From: Bacteroidota bacterium
GTDB taxonomy: Bacteria > Bacteroidota > Bacteroidia > Sphingobacteriales > Sphingobacteriaceae
Direction: 5' to 3'
NCBI GenBank assembly: GCA_013286325.1
Contig: JABDFZ010000020.1
Coordinates: 1-36,293, forward strand
Length of the DNA stretch: 36,293 nucleotides
Position 1 is the stretch's first letter. The number at the start of each line of letters is the position of its first letter. Below the pieces are notes generated by a model. The model was given only the letters and a program-made list of their open reading frames with translations, did not search any database and had not been told where the DNA came from. The position numbers and the translations under genes were made by a program. Below are positions 22,768 to 31,462 of the stretch, in pieces.

Positions 22768-25230
22768 CTACTCATAAAAGTACACTCTTTTTACCCGTTG
22801 CGAAACATTGGTTAAAATTTCGTAGGGTATGGTGCCTATCTGCGCTGCAAGGTCATTTATACGCTGCTGATCGTTAAATATAATTACTTCATCGCCTTCC
22901 TTTACGTCAACCCCGGTAACATCAAGCATACACATATCCATAGTTATGTTACCGACGGTTGGTACCAGCACGCCCTTAACCAGCATTTTGCCCACGCCAT
23001 TGCCAAAGGCACGTAAATAACCATCGGCATAGCCAATGCGTACGGTGGCTATCTTCCCATCTTTTGCAAGACTGCCGCTGCGGCTATAACTAATGGTTTC
23101 TTTTGCCTTTACTTTTTTTACCTGCGACACACTCGTTTTCAAACTGGCAATGGGCTGTAAACCGCTATCGGCAGTTTCCATCCCCATGTCTATTCCATAA
23201 AGCCCGATACCAAGCCTTACCATATCATAAGCGGCGCCGGGCCAGCGTATAATGCCTGAGGTATTACTGATGTGTTTAATTACTTTATAGCCCAACGTTC
23301 TTTCTATTTGCTTAAACGCCTTTTCAAACTTGCTGATCTGTATTTTTGTGAACTCGTCGTGTTGTTTTGCCTCGCTTGCTACCAGGTGTGAAAATACCGA
23401 TTCGACGTGTACGTACAGGTTTTCCTCCAGCAGATCGCATAAGGTCTCTATCTCAAAATCCTCAAAACCCAGGCGGTGCATGCCGGTATCAATTTTTAGA
23501 TGGACAGGGTAATTCAGTACGTTTTTCTCTTGTGCATATTTTATATAATCGTCAAATAGCCCGAAACTATAAATAACCGGTTCTAAATGATATTCCGTCA
23601 GTTTATCAAATGCAGATGCTTCAGGGTTAAGGATCATGATAGGCAGGCTGATACCTGAATTGCGCAAAGCAACACCTTCATCAATATAAGCTACAGCAAG
23701 GTAATCCACCTTGTTATATTGCAAAATATTAGCTACCTCGAAAGTCCCGCTGCCGTAGGAGAATGCTTTTACCATAGCCATTACTTTTACACCCGGTTTT
23801 AATTTCGACCTGTAAAAGTTAAGGTTGTTTAACAAAGCGTTCAGGTTGATCTCTAAAACCGTTTCATGGGCTTTTTGTACCAGGGCACGGCTTATGCTTT
23901 CAAATTCAAAACTACGCGAGCCTTTTATCAGGATAGTTTCTTCTTTGAAGTTAAGCATCCGCAAATGCTTGAGCATGGAAGATGTATCGGGATAGAAATG
24001 TTTTTCAGGTACATCAAAATAATCCTGGCGACTCAGCAGTGCTTCTCCTACACCCACAAATTTATCCACCTGTTTTATTTTGATCATATCTGCAACCTGC
24101 CTGTACAAAACATCGGGCTGAAGGCCTGATTGAAATATATCAGACAGTATCAATGTTTTTTTATGATGCTGATTTTGCTGGTTTAAAAAATTCAGCGCAA
24201 TCTCTAACGACTGGATATCGGAATTATAAGAATCATCAATTACAGAGCAATCGTTTATTCCGGTTTTTAGTTCCAGGCGCATGCTTACCGCATTCAGGTG
24301 TTCAATCCGTTTATCGGCCTCTACCGGGCTATAGCCATAAGCCAGCATAAAGGCCCAGCAAACAATAGCGTTTTCGACAGATGCCTCATCCCTGAAAGGG
24401 ATTAAACATTCAATTTCTTTATTCTTGTACTTTGCCCTTAAGTAATAGTTTTTGGAGATGATGGCTTCGCTAAATACATAAAGATCTGCTTGCTTAAACT
24501 TTGTGCTCCAGGTAAAACATTCTTTAACCGGGATACTATCCTTAAAATCAATCAGCTGATCGTAATTGTGGATCAGCATGCGGCAATTTTTAAACAGCTT
24601 TAGCTTTTCCAGCACCTTTTGCCTGCGGCTTTCAAAGCCTTCGTCGTGTGCCGGGCCAATATGCGTTAGTATGCCTATGGATGGCTTTATAATAGCTTCC
24701 AGCTTATCAATCTCGCCAACGGTAGAAATACCGGCCTCGAAAATACCAAGATCGTTTTTCTCATTTATCTGCCATACGGAAAGAGGCACACCAATCTGCG
24801 AATTGTAGCTTTTAGGATTACGGACAATATTTTTATCGGCTGCCAGTAGTTGGTATAGCCATTCTTTAACAATGGTTTTGCCGTTGCTGCCTGTGATGCC
24901 GATTACTTCGAGATTAAAACGGCTGCGATGATAGGCTGCCAAAGTTTGAAGAGCGCCGAGCACGTCGTCAACAGTTAAGAAATTGGCCTCAGGTGCTTTT
25001 ATTTCAGGGCCATGCCTAACCACGAAGTTCCGTACGCCGCCTGCGTAGGCTTCAGCAATAAATTCGTGGCCATTGCGACGGCCGCTTAGGGCAAAGAACA
25101 GCCCTCCGGCAGGGTTGCTGATCCTGCGGCTATCGGTTAGTAAAGTGCTGATGGTACATTCGTTAACAATGGTTCCACCTGCATTAATGATCTGCTGTAT
25201 AGCGGTTATAGTGTATTGATTGCTGAGCAT
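22768..25230 (-). CDS. Bifunctional MurF ligase / alanine racemase
   Basis: The 820-residue fusion makes and uses D-Ala in peptidoglycan synthesis. Residues 1-455 are MurF, which adds D-Ala-D-Ala to UDP-MurNAc-tripeptide: ATP loop G-I-T-G-S-N-G-K118-T, I-F-E-A-G-I-S, T-H-I-G-P-A-H, and D-D-S-Y-N-S-D. Residues about 456-820 are a PLP alanine racemase with the Schiff-base lysine K488 (M-V-K-A-F-S-Y-G-S-G), the S-G-I motif and I-S-Y-S-R-S-G holding the catalytic Tyr. This fusion is a known Bacteroidota feature. The MurF metal/ATP residues look intact. The start overlaps the opening of the divergent recX frame, but recX probably begins 59 bp away. Confidence 0.95.
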   Translation of the reverse strand: MLSNQYTITAIQQIINAGGTIVNECTISTLLTDSRRISNPAGGLFFALSGRRNGHEFIAEAYAGGVRNFVVRHGPEIKAPEANFLTVDDVLGALQTLAAYHRSRFNLEVIGITGSNGKTIVKEWLYQLLAADKNIVRNPKSYNSQIGVPLSVWQINEKNDLGIFEAGISTVGEIDKLEAIIKPSIGILTHIGPAHDEGFESRRQKVLEKLKLFKNCRMLIHNYDQLIDFKDSIPVKECFTWSTKFKQADLYVFSEAIISKNYYLRAKYKNKEIECLIPFRDEASVENAIVCWAFMLAYGYSPVEADKRIEHLNAVSMRLELKTGINDCSVIDDSYNSDIQSLEIALNFLNQQNQHHKKTLILSDIFQSGLQPDVLYRQVADMIKIKQVDKFVGVGEALLSRQDYFDVPEKHFYPDTSSMLKHLRMLNFKEETILIKGSRSFEFESISRALVQKAHETVLEINLNALLNNLNFYRSKLKPGVKVMAMVKAFSYGSGTFEVANILQYNKVDYLAVAYIDEGVALRNSGISLPIMILNPEASAFDKLTEYHLEPVIYSFGLFDDYIKYAQEKNVLNYPVHLKIDTGMHRLGFEDFEIETLCDLLEENLYVHVESVFSHLVASEAKQHDEFTKIQISKFEKAFKQIERTLGYKVIKHISNTSGIIRWPGAAYDMVRLGIGLYGIDMGMETADSGLQPIASLKTSVSQVKKVKAKETISYSRSGSLAKDGKIATVRIGYADGYLRAFGNGVGKMLVKGVLVPTVGNITMDMCMLDVTGVDVKEGDEVIIFNDQQRINDLAAQIGTIPYEILTNVSQRVKRVYFYE

Positions 25231-25288
25231 GCTACGAATTTGCTTATATTTTCTGTCAATAGAAGAATTTTTAACGATTTTTGATGTG

Positions 25289-25771
25289 ATGGATCAACCC
25301 AAAACCACTAAAATAACGGATGAAAAGGTTGCACTGGCAAAAGCAGAACATTATTGCGCTTACCAGGAGCGTTCGCAGCAGGAGGTAAGGAATAAATTGT
25401 ATGAATGGGGGCTATGGGAGGCTGCGGTTGAAAACATCATCAGCTTGTTGATCGGTGATAATTTTTTGAACGAAGAACGTTTTGCAAAAGCTTATGCCCA
25501 GGGGAAGTTCAGACAGAAAGGGTGGGGGAAGGTAAAGATAAAACAGGGCCTGAAGTTTAAAAAAGTCCCCGATGTTTTGATAAAAAAAGCTTTGCTTACT
25601 ATAAACGAGGATGCATATTTACCCATGCTGGAGAAGATATTGCTGAAAAAAGCAAAAACAACTGCCGAAAAAGACCCATATAAGCGCAGATATAAATTAC
25701 ATCAGTACGCTTTAAGCCGCGGATATGAGAGCGACCTGGTTGCGGACGTTTTGAAAGCCAGCGATTTATAA
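25289..25771 (+). CDS. recX: RecX-family regulatory protein
   Basis: From ATG 25289 the protein is 160 residues, the size of a typical RecX. It shows the three-helix RecX repeats: C-A-Y-Q-E-R-S-Q-Q-E-V-R-N-K-L, then D-x-x-F-L-N-E-E-R-F-A-K-A-Y-A, K-G-W-G-K-V-K-I-K-Q-G-L, and the final L-x-Q-Y-A-L-S-R-G-Y-E. RecX binds RecA filaments and limits recombination. The frame opens at 25220, but the extra 23 residues are unlike the family and overlap murF-alr. Divergent from murF-alr across about 58 bp. Confidence 0.92.
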   Translation: MDQPKTTKITDEKVALAKAEHYCAYQERSQQEVRNKLYEWGLWEAAVENIISLLIGDNFLNEERFAKAYAQGKFRQKGWGKVKIKQGLKFKKVPDVLIKKALLTINEDAYLPMLEKILLKKAKTTAEKDPYKRRYKLHQYALSRGYESDLVADVLKASDL

Positions 25772-25798
25772 AAAATATAAAAAAAGTTTATTTATTAT

Positions 25799-25829
25799 GT
25801 TGCAGAATATGCATTTCTGTCTATATTTG
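25799..25829 (+). promoter_or_regulatory. Promoter of the tRNA-Gly gene
   Basis: GTTG (25799-25802), a 19-bp spacer and TATATTTG (25822-25829) form a near-perfect phylum promoter in an AT-rich tract. The predicted start is about 55 nt before the tRNA, leaving a 5' leader for RNase P. Confidence 0.75.
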
Positions 25830-25890
25830 CACTCCGCAAAGCGAAAAGGTAGTCAGCGAATGAAAACCAGCTATGTGGAATGAATAAAAT

Positions 25891-25963
<73 letters not shown>

Positions 25964-25964
25964 C

Positions 25965-25989
25965 AAATCCCTTTCACAAGAAGGGATTT
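25965..25989 (+). terminator. Hairpin after tRNA-Gly
   Basis: AAATCCCTT (25965-25973) pairs with AAGGGATTT (25981-25989) across a 7-nt loop. Only a short T-containing tail follows, so termination may be partial, with read-through to tRNA-Leu. Confidence 0.6.
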
Positions 25990-26044
25990 ATTGTTAAAAG
26001 GTTAGTATATTTATCCAAGTAGAAAGCCTGAACAAATGGACCAT

Positions 26045-26129
26045 GCTCAGATGGTGGAACTGGTAGACACGCAGGACTTAAAATCCTGTTCCCGTAAACG
26101 GAGTGCGGGTTCGATTCCCGCTCTGAGTA
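26045..26129 (+). tRNA. tRNA-Leu (anticodon TAA)
   Basis: An 85-nt class II tRNA with a long variable arm (around TTCCCGTAAACGGAG). Anticodon stem CAGGA/TCCTG encloses CTTAAAA (anticodon TAA). The acceptor begins GCTCAGA and pairs with TCTGAGT through a G.T at the first pair; discriminator A. T arm GCGGG-TTCGATT-CCCGC. Confidence 0.97.
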
Positions 26130-26143
26130 CATTTAGAATCGAC

Positions 26144-26181
26144 ACAAAGCCTGATATGAAAATATCGGGCTTTGTTGTTTT
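26144..26181 (+). terminator. Terminator after tRNA-Leu
   Basis: ACAAAGCCTGATAT (26144-26157) pairs with ATATCGGGCTTTGT (26162-26175), 14 positions with one wobble, loop GAAA, followed by a T-rich tail. Confidence 0.9.
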
Positions 26182-26293
26182 AGGGTTCGAGCCCCATCAT
26201 TTACCCCAGGCGTTTGGGTTCAAGGATGCTTGAACGGGCGAGAGAACCGACGAACACCACAAAGTTAAGGTAGTGAGTAAGAACGGGGACTTC

Positions 26294-27184
26294 TTAAGCA
26301 CTAACTTCAAGCCTATACCCCTTACCACGTATAACAACAATGTTGATATTCGGATCAAGTTCCAATTTTTTTCTAAGCTTTGATATGAACATATCCAGAC
26401 TGCGCCCCACAATAACGCCTTCATCTTCCCATATCTCTTTTTGCAGCCGGCTTCGCTCTATGGTCTCATTGGGAGATAACGCAAAAATCCGCAATACACG
26501 GGTTTCAGTTCCGGTCAGGTCTATGGTATTTCCATTTATTATCAGTTTCCGATTCTTCGCATCGAACAACACCGAGCCTAAAGTTAACATGTCAGTATAT
26601 TGAGCGTCAGGCAAAGCTCTCCGTGGCTTAACAGATCTGAAAAAAATAAAACCAACAAATGCCAAAAATGGCAGACTGCCCAGAAGATATGCATTCTTTG
26701 CTGTATTTATTCCTGTCGGTTTGAATTTAATATTGATCATATAAGATGCTTTCGGTTGCTTTCTTCCTCTACAAGCTATAATATCATCTTTCTTATTTTT
26801 TGATATAGCGTAACCATAGGCTACACTGGCATTACCGGGGTTCAGAACGTTAACTACGTAATCTCGTGCAAGCGGGTCTTTGGCCAACAAACGTTGGGTA
26901 GTATTCACCAGGGAATCCGGTAGAAATGTAAGATCTTTCTCAAACCTTATCTGGTATTCATTTTCTGCTATCTTTTTTACAGGGAGCACCCTTGATGTAA
27001 GGTCGCCCGATTGTGAAAGTAGTTCATCTCCGATCTTGCGAAGCAACACTTCTCTTCTGGCGATAGCGAAGTCGTCACTGCCGGTCATACCGAAAGCCAC
27101 GAAGATTACAGAGCTAAATAAGAGTAAGATCAATCCGAACAGGTACTTGCGTTTCCCGGAGAGGAGGTTTCGGCTAAGATGCAT
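26294..27184 (-). CDS. Membrane-anchored winged-helix transcriptional regulator
   Basis: The 296-residue protein has an N-terminal transmembrane helix (about 15-33), a 130-residue extracytoplasmic segment, a second helix (about 166-184) and a C-terminal OmpR/PhoB-type winged helix (about 205-294). The winged helix contains L-T-G-T-E-T-R-V-L-R-I-F-A, the recognition region G-R-S-L-D-M-F-I-S-K-L-R-K-K-L and the wing I-R-G-K-G-Y-R-L. There is no receiver domain. It should be a one-component sensor that binds DNA while in the membrane, comparable in principle to ToxR/CadC but with the DNA-binding domain at the C-terminus. It is divergent from two propeller-protein genes, and three TTTACA repeats lie directly upstream of its start, suggesting autoregulation. 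The signal is unknown. Confidence 0.85.
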   Translation of the reverse strand: MHLSRNLLSGKRKYLFGLILLLFSSVIFVAFGMTGSDDFAIARREVLLRKIGDELLSQSGDLTSRVLPVKKIAENEYQIRFEKDLTFLPDSLVNTTQRLLAKDPLARDYVVNVLNPGNASVAYGYAISKNKKDDIIACRGRKQPKASYMINIKFKPTGINTAKNAYLLGSLPFLAFVGFIFFRSVKPRRALPDAQYTDMLTLGSVLFDAKNRKLIINGNTIDLTGTETRVLRIFALSPNETIERSRLQKEIWEDEGVIVGRSLDMFISKLRKKLELDPNINIVVIRGKGYRLEVSA

Positions 27185-27199
27185 AGTGTCAAGTTTTTA

Positions 27200-27226
27200 T
27201 TTACAAAGTTTACATTTTTATTTACA
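27200..27226. promoter_or_regulatory. Three TTTACA direct repeats, candidate operator of the winged-helix regulator
   Basis: TTTACA occurs at 27200, 27209 and 27221. The outer two lie in a 13-bp direct repeat (TTTTTATTTACAA at 27194-27206 and 27215-27227) exactly 21 bp, or two helical turns, apart. The site is 16 bp upstream of the regulator ATG, in the divergent gap before the BNR-protein gene. Confidence 0.5.
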
Positions 27227-27286
27227 ATCCGGATGCCTCGGGCTGAAATATATCAAAGTAATTTCGTTGAATCAAATTAAAAGGAT

Positions 27287-28402
27287 ATGAAAAATAAAAA
27301 AATGAAAAGATTATTTGTATTCGTTCCGGCTATCCTCCTGGTATTATTTCTACTAAGTTCTTTTGTACTAAAAGAAAAGAAAGCGGGGGAGAAAACAACA
27401 AAAGGAACTAAAGCAGGGCATGTAACCATCATTTTCAGATCTACTGATGGCGGGCAAACTTGGCAGGACATTAGCGAAGGGTTGCCCGAAAATTTGCAGA
27501 GAGAAGGTGTGCGGAGAGATGGCTTCTTTGCAAATAACAGTGGGCTCTATTTACGTGCCGGAAATGGGGTTTATCACAGTGAACCAAATTCCACAACTCG
27601 TTTTTGGACAAAAGAGACTTTACCTGGTAACCAGGGTAACATTGCCCCTGGTAAGAATGGAATATTTGCATATAATTTCAGGGGGCAATTTTTACAAAAA
27701 ATAAACGGAAAGAGTGATTGGTTGCCCATGTACACAAATTTTCAGGAGCAAGCCATACACCTTAACAGAACGGTAGATTGGATGTACACGAATTATAAAG
27801 AGAAACAGGTATCCAGCGTTTTTGAAACTACGGGAGGCACAGTTTTCATCGGCTCCAACAACGCCCTTTATAAATCTATTAACAGTGGAAAAACCTGGAA
27901 ATATGTGCATGTTGAAGGCTGGGTAATGAAAATAGTAGAGTCAAACGGTGTACTCCTGGCTGCCAGCACAAAGGGAATATTAAGATCGACCGATGATGGG
28001 GAAAACTGGGATCGTGTGATTAGTGAAGGAGGTACTGGCATCGCTGTGGAACGTATAGATGGAGGATTTGCTGCTATAGTAAACAACACAATAACCCAAA
28101 CAAACAGCATACACATTTCACTGGATAGTGGAAAAACCTGGAATACCATAGGCGAAGAACTTCAACCTTCCTGGAGTAGTTTATTAATGAAAAAAATAGG
28201 CTTACTTAAATCTTCATCGGGTATTTTATCTATAAAACAAATGGGTAAATATTTAATATGTGGTCGTTCAGATGGTATATTCAGGTCATCAGATATGGGC
28301 AAAACATGGAAACAACTGTCACTTCCTGATATAGAAAATTATGGCTTCGATTTATCTGTTTCGGGCAACGTAATTTATGTTATACCAAATAAAGGATGTT
28401 GA
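27287..28402 (+). CDS. Exported BNR/Asp-box beta-propeller protein
   Basis: The 371-residue protein begins with a signal peptide or anchor (L-F-V-F-V-P-A-I-L-L-V-L-F-L-L-S-S-F-V-L). At least five Asp-box motifs S-x-D-x-G-x-T-W follow: S-T-D-G-G-Q-T-W, S-I-N-S-G-K-T-W, S-T-D-D-G-E-N-W, S-L-D-S-G-K-T-W and S-S-D-M-G-K-T-W. These fold into a sialidase-like or YCF48-like propeller. The catalytic Arg triad of true sialidases is not evident, so it is more likely a binding or structural propeller. AAAGG lies a few bases before the ATG. It is 62 bp upstream of the next propeller gene and divergent from the membrane regulator. Confidence 0.85.
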   Translation: MKNKKMKRLFVFVPAILLVLFLLSSFVLKEKKAGEKTTKGTKAGHVTIIFRSTDGGQTWQDISEGLPENLQREGVRRDGFFANNSGLYLRAGNGVYHSEPNSTTRFWTKETLPGNQGNIAPGKNGIFAYNFRGQFLQKINGKSDWLPMYTNFQEQAIHLNRTVDWMYTNYKEKQVSSVFETTGGTVFIGSNNALYKSINSGKTWKYVHVEGWVMKIVESNGVLLAASTKGILRSTDDGENWDRVISEGGTGIAVERIDGGFAAIVNNTITQTNSIHISLDSGKTWNTIGEELQPSWSSLLMKKIGLLKSSSGILSIKQMGKYLICGRSDGIFRSSDMGKTWKQLSLPDIENYGFDLSVSGNVIYVIPNKGC

Positions 28403-28464
28403 AAAATTCCAAACTCAGAAATAATGTGCATTGCTGATTTAAATTCTTAAGTAGTTGAAAGAAA

Positions 28465-29571
28465 ATGATCAAACATATAAACAAATATACAGTGCTCCTG
28501 ATGGTAGCTTTTTGCACTTCCTGTAGCGGACAAGCCAAAACAGACTTGCCAAAAGACAGTGTTAAGTCCGAACCCGCAAGCGTAATCACTTCCACCGGAC
28601 CTAAATGGATAACCCGAAATATCATAAAAGATAGAAAGGGCAACATTTGGATTGCTGCATTTGATGGTGTTTTTCGATACGATGGGAAATCATTTACTAA
28701 TATCACTAATAAAGTAAGTTCAGCACGCTTTTTTTCTGTTTTAGAAGATAGTAAGGGCAACTTGTGGTTCGGTTCCATTGGCTCAGGTGTTTATTATTAC
28801 GATGGGAAATCCTTTCGGAATTTTACAACAAAAGATGGGCTTGCGGGTAATGAGGTTACTTGTATGTATGAAGATAAAGCCGGCAATATTTGGTTCGGCA
28901 CTGGAAGTGGAGCAAGCCGGTACGATGGGAAATCGTTTCAAAAATTTAAAATAAGAGAAGTGCCGCCTCCTACAGTTGCTGATTCTGTCCATATTTCTGC
29001 TTACCAACATCCGCTTCCGGAAGGTAGTTGGATGCATAATGATGTTAATGCTATCATTGAAGACAAAACAGGAAAATTTTGGTTCGGCACAAGGGGCTAT
29101 ACCTTCATTTACGATGGGAAGACATTTACCACTATAACCAATAAAGACGGCAAACCTTTTGCAAATGTTCGTTCGATAATAAAAGATAAAAAGGGCAATA
29201 TCTGGCTGGGGGGATATGATGGCCTTTGGCGCTATGACGGCAGTACATTTACCAATTTTAGTCAGAAGTTTGTCGGCTATATCTACGAAGACAAAAAGGG
29301 CAATATTTGGACTAGTTCAGAAAGTTCTAATGAACTAAATAGGGTACCTTCTGGTTATAGTGCTAATACCGCAGCCTGGGCACTTTCCCGTTATGATGAA
29401 AGGTACTTGTCTGATAAAAAGCCAACGGTAACTGAAATAACAAATAAACTAGTGATTTTCGGAATTTTGGAAGATGATAAAGGAAGTATTTGGTTTGGCT
29501 CTTCAGATGGAGTGTATCGTTATGATGGAAAGACCATCACGGACTTTAAAAGTAAAGAGGGTAGGAAATAA
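28465..29571 (+). CDS. Two-component-regulator-propeller lipoprotein
   Basis: The 368-residue protein has a probable lipoprotein signal ending F-C-T-S-C (box slightly atypical). About eight repeats follow of the form I-x-E/K-D-K-x-G-N-I-W-F-G-x-x-x-G-V-x-R-Y-D-G-K-S-F-T, the Reg_prop repeat. In hybrid two-component systems these repeats make the periplasmic sensing propellers, but here no kinase or response-regulator part follows, so this is a stand-alone propeller. It probably works with the adjacent BNR protein and the divergent membrane regulator. It ends at a bidirectional terminator. Confidence 0.87.
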   Translation: MIKHINKYTVLLMVAFCTSCSGQAKTDLPKDSVKSEPASVITSTGPKWITRNIIKDRKGNIWIAAFDGVFRYDGKSFTNITNKVSSARFFSVLEDSKGNLWFGSIGSGVYYYDGKSFRNFTTKDGLAGNEVTCMYEDKAGNIWFGTGSGASRYDGKSFQKFKIREVPPPTVADSVHISAYQHPLPEGSWMHNDVNAIIEDKTGKFWFGTRGYTFIYDGKTFTTITNKDGKPFANVRSIIKDKKGNIWLGGYDGLWRYDGSTFTNFSQKFVGYIYEDKKGNIWTSSESSNELNRVPSGYSANTAAWALSRYDERYLSDKKPTVTEITNKLVIFGILEDDKGSIWFGSSDGVYRYDGKTITDFKSKEGRK

Positions 29572-29585
29572 TTTTTATAGCCAAT

Positions 29586-29623
29586 AAATAAAACGACTGG
29601 AAATTCTTCCAGCCGTTTTATTT
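29586..29623. terminator. Bidirectional terminator between the propeller and hydrolase-like genes
   Basis: A 17-position stem with one mismatch (29586-29602 with 29607-29623; core CTGGAA-attc-TTCCAG) is flanked by A- and T-rich arms, serving both convergent genes. Confidence 0.9.
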
Positions 29624-29657
29624 AAATTACCGTTTTAAGCAATTAGTCAGGCAGTAA

Positions 29658-31154
29658 TTAAATTATTTGACCGGCAAATCCATCACTAATCGCGTTTAGT
29701 TGTAACCAAATACCCGTTCCGTAAGGTTGAGGGGATAACTCCATGATAATGGCCTGATGATGGTTAAATTCCCCGTCTTTTACGTGTATAACAAAATTTA
29801 AAGTGATTGGCTTAAGGGCCATGTAATCCAGCATACCAACTGTTCCTTTGTAAGTAGCCGAGTCATTCAAAGCAGTTTTTGTTTGTTTTACTACAACTGT
29901 TGTGGCGGCCTTGTGAGTTTCAATATCAGCCTTGCCAAGATTGCCCGCGATCAGGCCATCATAATAGGGTTTCAGGTTTGTTTGCAGAATAGTAGCATTG
30001 ATCGATTGGCCGGTATCTAACCAAAACAAGTAAAGCAGTGACCAATAGTCATCCGCTTTCGCGTTTCCCCAGCCTGGCGCAAAGCAAATTTCTTCGATTC
30101 CTTTCAAGGGAAAGTCTGGCGCCCAGGGTGGTGGACAAAGATTACGGGCGATGGTCCAGCCTGCGGGTTTGGTCAACTGGTAGGGGGCTTCCCAGGCGAG
30201 CGGGTTGGTGGGGTCGAAAATATGCAGTTTTGCTTTGATCCACTGGACGCAATCCACTTCATCGATGATGGAAAGCGAAGTAGCGCTCCTGACACCATTG
30301 CTGCGCATACCAGGCTGTTGAGAGGCAATGAATGCCGCCTGCTGATTACCTTCAGCTAATAATCGTCTGATCATTTCGGAGCCATCAGGGACAGGTGTGT
30401 CAAGGAGGCTGTTACCTTTGGCGGTTAGCTGCCAGGCTATGTCCGTATCGTAATAGAGCCTGACAGGTAAGTTTCTCAGCGCATATTCATTGCCTTTATC
30501 CCGATCCTTACTAAAAGGAGAAAAATGTTGATAGGGCCCGGAAGTGGCGGGACTTCCCAGCTCTTTGTTCAGCATATCCATAATGATGCTACCGTCCCCA
30601 ACCGCATGTGGTGGGTTCTTTTTTATCCATCTGTCAGCGTAATTATATAATCCTGCAAGGTCCGTAAAACTGGCAGCAGCGAAAACCGCTTTCGGATGCA
30701 CCGGAAATTGTTCCGGGTGCCCAGCGGCCATTTCGGTATAACGCAAGGCAGTCGTTCCTCCAAACTCAAAGCCACCCAGGACTACCCTGGAGGAATCTGC
30801 GTGAAATCGTTGAATGATATTTATCATTACCTTGTTCAGCCGGTCGACCGCCGTAGAATCGGCGTACAGATGTTTGCCCATCGATACGTATACGGTCAGC
30901 AAGTCATTGGCAAAAGCCACATTATGCAGCCTGGTTTCCGGCAGCATACTTTCAGGTGGCCGAAAACTGCACAGAAAAACGATAGTACCCTGGATATGAT
31001 TGGACGCCGGCCTGACCGCCAGGTAATAATCTGTGCTATCCTTTTTATCAAAGGAGATTTTCTCTATATTCTGGCTAAAGGTGGTTTGTGGGAGAGTTAG
31101 CCCAATGAGGATCAGCAAACCGAAGAGTGTGGATCTATGCATCTTAAATTTCAT
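29658..31154 (-). CDS. Exported alpha/beta-hydrolase-like protein with altered nucleophile elbow
   Basis: From ATG 31154 the protein is 498 residues, with a signal peptide (L-F-G-L-L-I-L-I-G-L-T-L-P-Q-T-T-F-S-Q). The first 250 residues look like an esterase-type alpha/beta hydrolase: G-T-I-V-F-L-C-S-F early, then R-V-V-L-G-G-F-E-F-G-G-T-T-A-L-R-Y where G-x-S-x-G is expected. Ser is replaced by Glu, so ordinary serine-hydrolase activity is doubtful. The C-terminal 170 residues (from about W-A-P-D-F-P-L-K-G) are not recognised. The frame opens at 31217, and ATG 31142 is an alternative start. It is monocistronic. GC content appears higher than in the flanking genes. Confidence 0.65.
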   Translation of the reverse strand: MKFKMHRSTLFGLLILIGLTLPQTTFSQNIEKISFDKKDSTDYYLAVRPASNHIQGTIVFLCSFRPPESMLPETRLHNVAFANDLLTVYVSMGKHLYADSTAVDRLNKVMINIIQRFHADSSRVVLGGFEFGGTTALRYTEMAAGHPEQFPVHPKAVFAAASFTDLAGLYNYADRWIKKNPPHAVGDGSIIMDMLNKELGSPATSGPYQHFSPFSKDRDKGNEYALRNLPVRLYYDTDIAWQLTAKGNSLLDTPVPDGSEMIRRLLAEGNQQAAFIASQQPGMRSNGVRSATSLSIIDEVDCVQWIKAKLHIFDPTNPLAWEAPYQLTKPAGWTIARNLCPPPWAPDFPLKGIEEICFAPGWGNAKADDYWSLLYLFWLDTGQSINATILQTNLKPYYDGLIAGNLGKADIETHKAATTVVVKQTKTALNDSATYKGTVGMLDYMALKPITLNFVIHVKDGEFNHHQAIIMELSPQPYGTGIWLQLNAISDGFAGQII

Positions 31155-31416
31155 TTTAGCGATAATTTGATTGCAGTAGGAATGCCCGAGCTGTTGCAAA
31201 TCACATACCACTATCATTAGTGATTGATTTCGAGTATTTTAAGTTATAGAATTGCAATGCTGCTGTCCGCTTGTGATACAGGCAGTGTGCGATAATGCAA
31301 TTGCCATTATATCAAGTAAACTTTTCGAAAAGAGGACAGTTTGTGGACAAGAAAAACGTCCGGAACGCGTCCCTCCTAAAAGACATCTCTTATAAACCAT
31401 GCGCTTATATAAAAAA

Positions 31417-31437
31417 CTACAATTGTAGTTGTATAAT
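31417..31437. promoter_or_regulatory. Candidate BlaI operator upstream of the BlaI-M56 operon
   Basis: CTACAATTGTAG (31417-31428) is a perfect 12-bp palindrome, followed by the half-site TTGTATAATTA and, 15 bp on, TATAATTGTATA just before the ATG at 31463. TACA-n-TGTA dyads are the known type of site for BlaI/MecI repressors, so autoregulation is likely. A 17-mer from this site recurs at 15758-15774. Confidence 0.6.
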
Positions 31438-31462
31438 TACATAATTAGTTTTATAATTGTAT

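Noticed and set aside
25220..25288. Upstream ATG extending RecX by 23 residues
   Set aside because: It overlaps the murF-alr start and adds sequence unlike RecX; ATG 25289 gives the usual size.
26182..26200. GGGTTCGAGCCCC resembling a tRNA T-arm after tRNA-Leu, a possible att site or tRNA remnant
   Set aside because: No acceptor or anticodon arm accompanies it, and no integrase or island boundary is visible.
26218..26235. Perfect 7-bp hairpin GTTCAAG-GATG-CTTGAAC
   Set aside because: No T-tract follows and no gene ends there, so it cannot be called a terminator.
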